Shown here piece after piece: positions 4,831 to 6,229 of a stretch of 6,229 bases of DNA. How positions within the stretch are numbered: position 1 is the first letter of the stretch; the number at the start of each line of letters is the position of its first letter. Both the position numbers and the translations under genes were made by a program. The stretch is from an uncultured Phenylobacterium sp. (lineage in GTDB: Bacteria > Pseudomonadota > Alphaproteobacteria > Caulobacterales > Caulobacteraceae), in the NCBI GenBank assembly GCA_945952355.1, contig CAMFIW010000188.1:1-6229 (forward strand), given 5' to 3'. The notes below the pieces were generated by a model, which searched no databases, was not told the origin of the DNA, and was given only the letters and a program-made list of their open reading frames with translations.

Positions 4831-6229
4831 TGGGGGCCGCAGATAGAGCGGATTTCCCAGCAGAATCAGCTTCCCGTCGGCCGATCGCACGTCGATCCGT
4901 AGCCAATGGGCCTTTCCGTCAGCCTCCAGCGCGAAAACCCTGCGCGCTTCCGTCGCACCCAGAAGGACCTCGAAAGGCCCGGCCAGCGCGGCGCCGTCGC
5001 CGGCTAGGCTGAGCTTCGCGCCGGGCGGCGCGCCCGCCACGCGCACCTCGACCTCCACCCGCGCGCCCGCCGCGACCGGAAGGACGTCGCCCATCTCGGC
5101 CCGCGCCTCGCCCGACCGCGCCTCGACCTCGAGCAATCGGTCCTTCGTGCCCCAGACGTCGACGAACACGTGTCCCGCCCGGATCGCCTCCAGCACGGCG
5201 ACCTGGCTCAGCTCGCGGGCATGGACCACGGTCGTCGGCACGCCGATCGCGGACGCCCGGTCGGGCGGCGCCGTCGCGTCGTGATTGTCCGATCCGCCGA
5301 CGGCGGCGATGCGGTCGCCGGCGTTCAGCCGCGCCTCCCAGAAGGGGATCGAGCTCAAGGGGCCCTCCGGTCCCATGACCTGGAGGCTCCCGCCGTTGAT
5401 CGCTTCGATCGCCTGGACGCGGCGCCAGTCGGTGCTCGCGGTCCATCCGCAGCCCATGCAGGCCTCACCGGACGGCAGTCCCGGATGGTTGACCGAGACG
5501 AGGGCCTTGGCCGCCTCCGCCTCGTCCAGGATCGCATCGAGGCTGGGCGCTCGCGGCGAGCCGAGCTGGAAGTCCAGCGCCGCCGTGGTCCCGTAGACGT
5601 TCGCGTGGCCCTGGAAGGTGGTGATCTCCCGCGCCGGGATCAGCAGCAGGTCGTCGAAATAGGGGGCGAGTTCGCGCAGCGCATTGTTCTGGGCCACGGC
5701 GTTGTGGTCGCTGACCGCGATGAAATCGAGGCCTCGCGCCTGTGCCGCCTCCAGCGTCTTGAACACCGGACAGGGGACCTTGGCGCCGCTCATCGACAGG
5801 CACGAGCCGTCGGAGTGGGCCGTGTGCATGTGCAGGTCGCCGCGGTACCAGCCCGGCCCCGCCTTCACCGGCTGCTTGCCGAACCCCGGGAAAGGCGTGT
5901 CCGCCCGATCGAACCAGATCTTCGCGGTGTAGGCCGCGCTCGCGGTCTTCCGCAGGTTCGGCACGCCCACCACCAGCTTCCAGGTCCCCGGTGGCAGGGG
6001 GCCGGGCAGGTAGGAGGGCGTGGCGTCCGCCTCCTCGATCGTGAAGGCCTGCTTGTTTCCGCCGCTCCAGCCCCGCATACGCACCGGGTCGCGGACGCCG
6101 AGATCGATCACCGCGCGCTGGTCGCGGCCCGTATAGTCGAACGCCACGGTCAGCCGCACCGTGCCCGCCGGCAGCCTGAACGGGACCTCGCGATAGGTCT
6201 CGTGGTCCTTGCCGGTCAGGGTCCCGGTC
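4825..6229 (-). CDS. CehA/McbA-type PHP-domain metallohydrolase (partial, N-terminus outside the window)
   Basis: 467 residues are visible, open to the window edge, ending at a TGA at 4827-4825. The visible start, TGTLTGKDHETYREVPF, and the beta-rich first ~120 residues form an N-terminal sandwich-like region. The PHP domain follows with its metal-binding motifs: RGDLHMHTAHSDG (H133, H135), DFIAVSDHN (D174, H175), PAREITTFQGHANVYG (E201, H208), VSVNHPG (H248) and GGSDNHD (D314, H316). The last ~100 residues look like a beta-sandwich accessory domain. PHP enzymes use a divalent metal centre to hydrolyse phosphoesters; the CehA and McbA members hydrolyse the carbamate ester carbaryl. The real substrate here is unknown. 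A signal peptide is possible but would lie outside the window. A GTG at 6159 is not the start, because family-like sequence continues upstream of it. The gene has no evident link to chemotaxis and probably marks the edge of the che locus. Confidence 0.85.
   Translation of the reverse strand, partial: TGTLTGKDHETYREVPFRLPAGTVRLTVAFDYTGRDQRAVIDLGVRDPVRMRGWSGGNKQAFTIEEADATPSYLPGPLPPGTWKLVVGVPNLRKTASAAYTAKIWFDRADTPFPGFGKQPVKAGPGWYRGDLHMHTAHSDGSCLSMSGAKVPCPVFKTLEAAQARGLDFIAVSDHNAVAQNNALRELAPYFDDLLLIPAREITTFQGHANVYGTTAALDFQLGSPRAPSLDAILDEAEAAKALVSVNHPGLPSGEACMGCGWTASTDWRRVQAIEAINGGSLQVMGPEGPLSSIPFWEARLNAGDRIAAVGGSDNHDATAPPDRASAIGVPTTVVHARELSQVAVLEAIRAGHVFVDVWGTKDRLLEVEARSGEARAEMGDVLPVAAGARVEVEVRVAGAPPGAKLSLAGDGAALAGPFEVLLGATEARRVFALEADGKAHWLRIDVRSADGKLILLGNPLYLRPPF

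Noticed and set aside
4343..4846. 167-codon open frame on the plus strand
   Set aside because: It is antisense to the convergent response regulator and its upstream region, with no recognisable domain.
6157..6159. GTG as the start of the PHP-domain gene
   Set aside because: The frame stays open to the window edge, and the upstream residues (TGTLTGKDHETYREVPF and on) look like the family's N-terminal domain. The gene is partial rather than starting here.

Overview
The window is GC-rich and carries the 3' half of an alphaproteobacterial chemotaxis (che) operon. It also holds a convergent second signalling module and part of an unrelated metallohydrolase gene. The order cheR-cheB-cheY-cheD-(cheU-like)-(CheY-like with an Arg-rich tail)-(cheE-like) matches what I remember of the main che cluster of Caulobacter crescentus. 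Together with the base composition, this suggests a member of the Caulobacteraceae (Caulobacter, Phenylobacterium or a relative). The genus cannot be fixed from the sequence alone.

Plus strand, 1-3528: seven genes run in one direction, mostly overlapping by 1-4 bases with one 14-base gap, so this is a tightly coupled operon. They are the C-terminal end of the methyltransferase CheR; the methylesterase CheB; a single-domain CheY; the deamidase CheD; a small helical CheU-like protein; a CheY-like protein with an arginine-rich tail of the Cle (c-di-GMP-responsive CheY) type; and a CheE-like helical protein. CheR, CheB and CheD adjust chemoreceptor modification. The CheY proteins carry output to the flagellar motor. 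CheU and CheE have no firmly known biochemical role. CheU has a DxxxQ motif and a C-terminal acidic/hydrophobic tail, which makes it a candidate CheZ-like phosphatase.

Minus strand, 4690-3564: a second two-gene module, a Cle-type response regulator followed by a CheE-like protein, points tail-to-tail at the end of the che operon. Both proteins are clear paralogues of the last two proteins of the operon. A hairpin in the 35-base gap between the convergent stop codons can terminate both operons. The two response regulators have each lost a different conserved receiver-domain residue: the Lys in the operon copy and the acidic Asp pair in the convergent copy. Both keep the PDRRF/GRR arginine region and a shared C-terminal tail.

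Minus strand, 6229-4825: the downstream part of a CehA/McbA-type PHP-domain metallohydrolase, whose N-terminus lies outside the window. The 133-base gap between it and the second module is the likely promoter region of that module. No RNA genes, insertion sequences, CRISPR arrays or extended repeats were seen.
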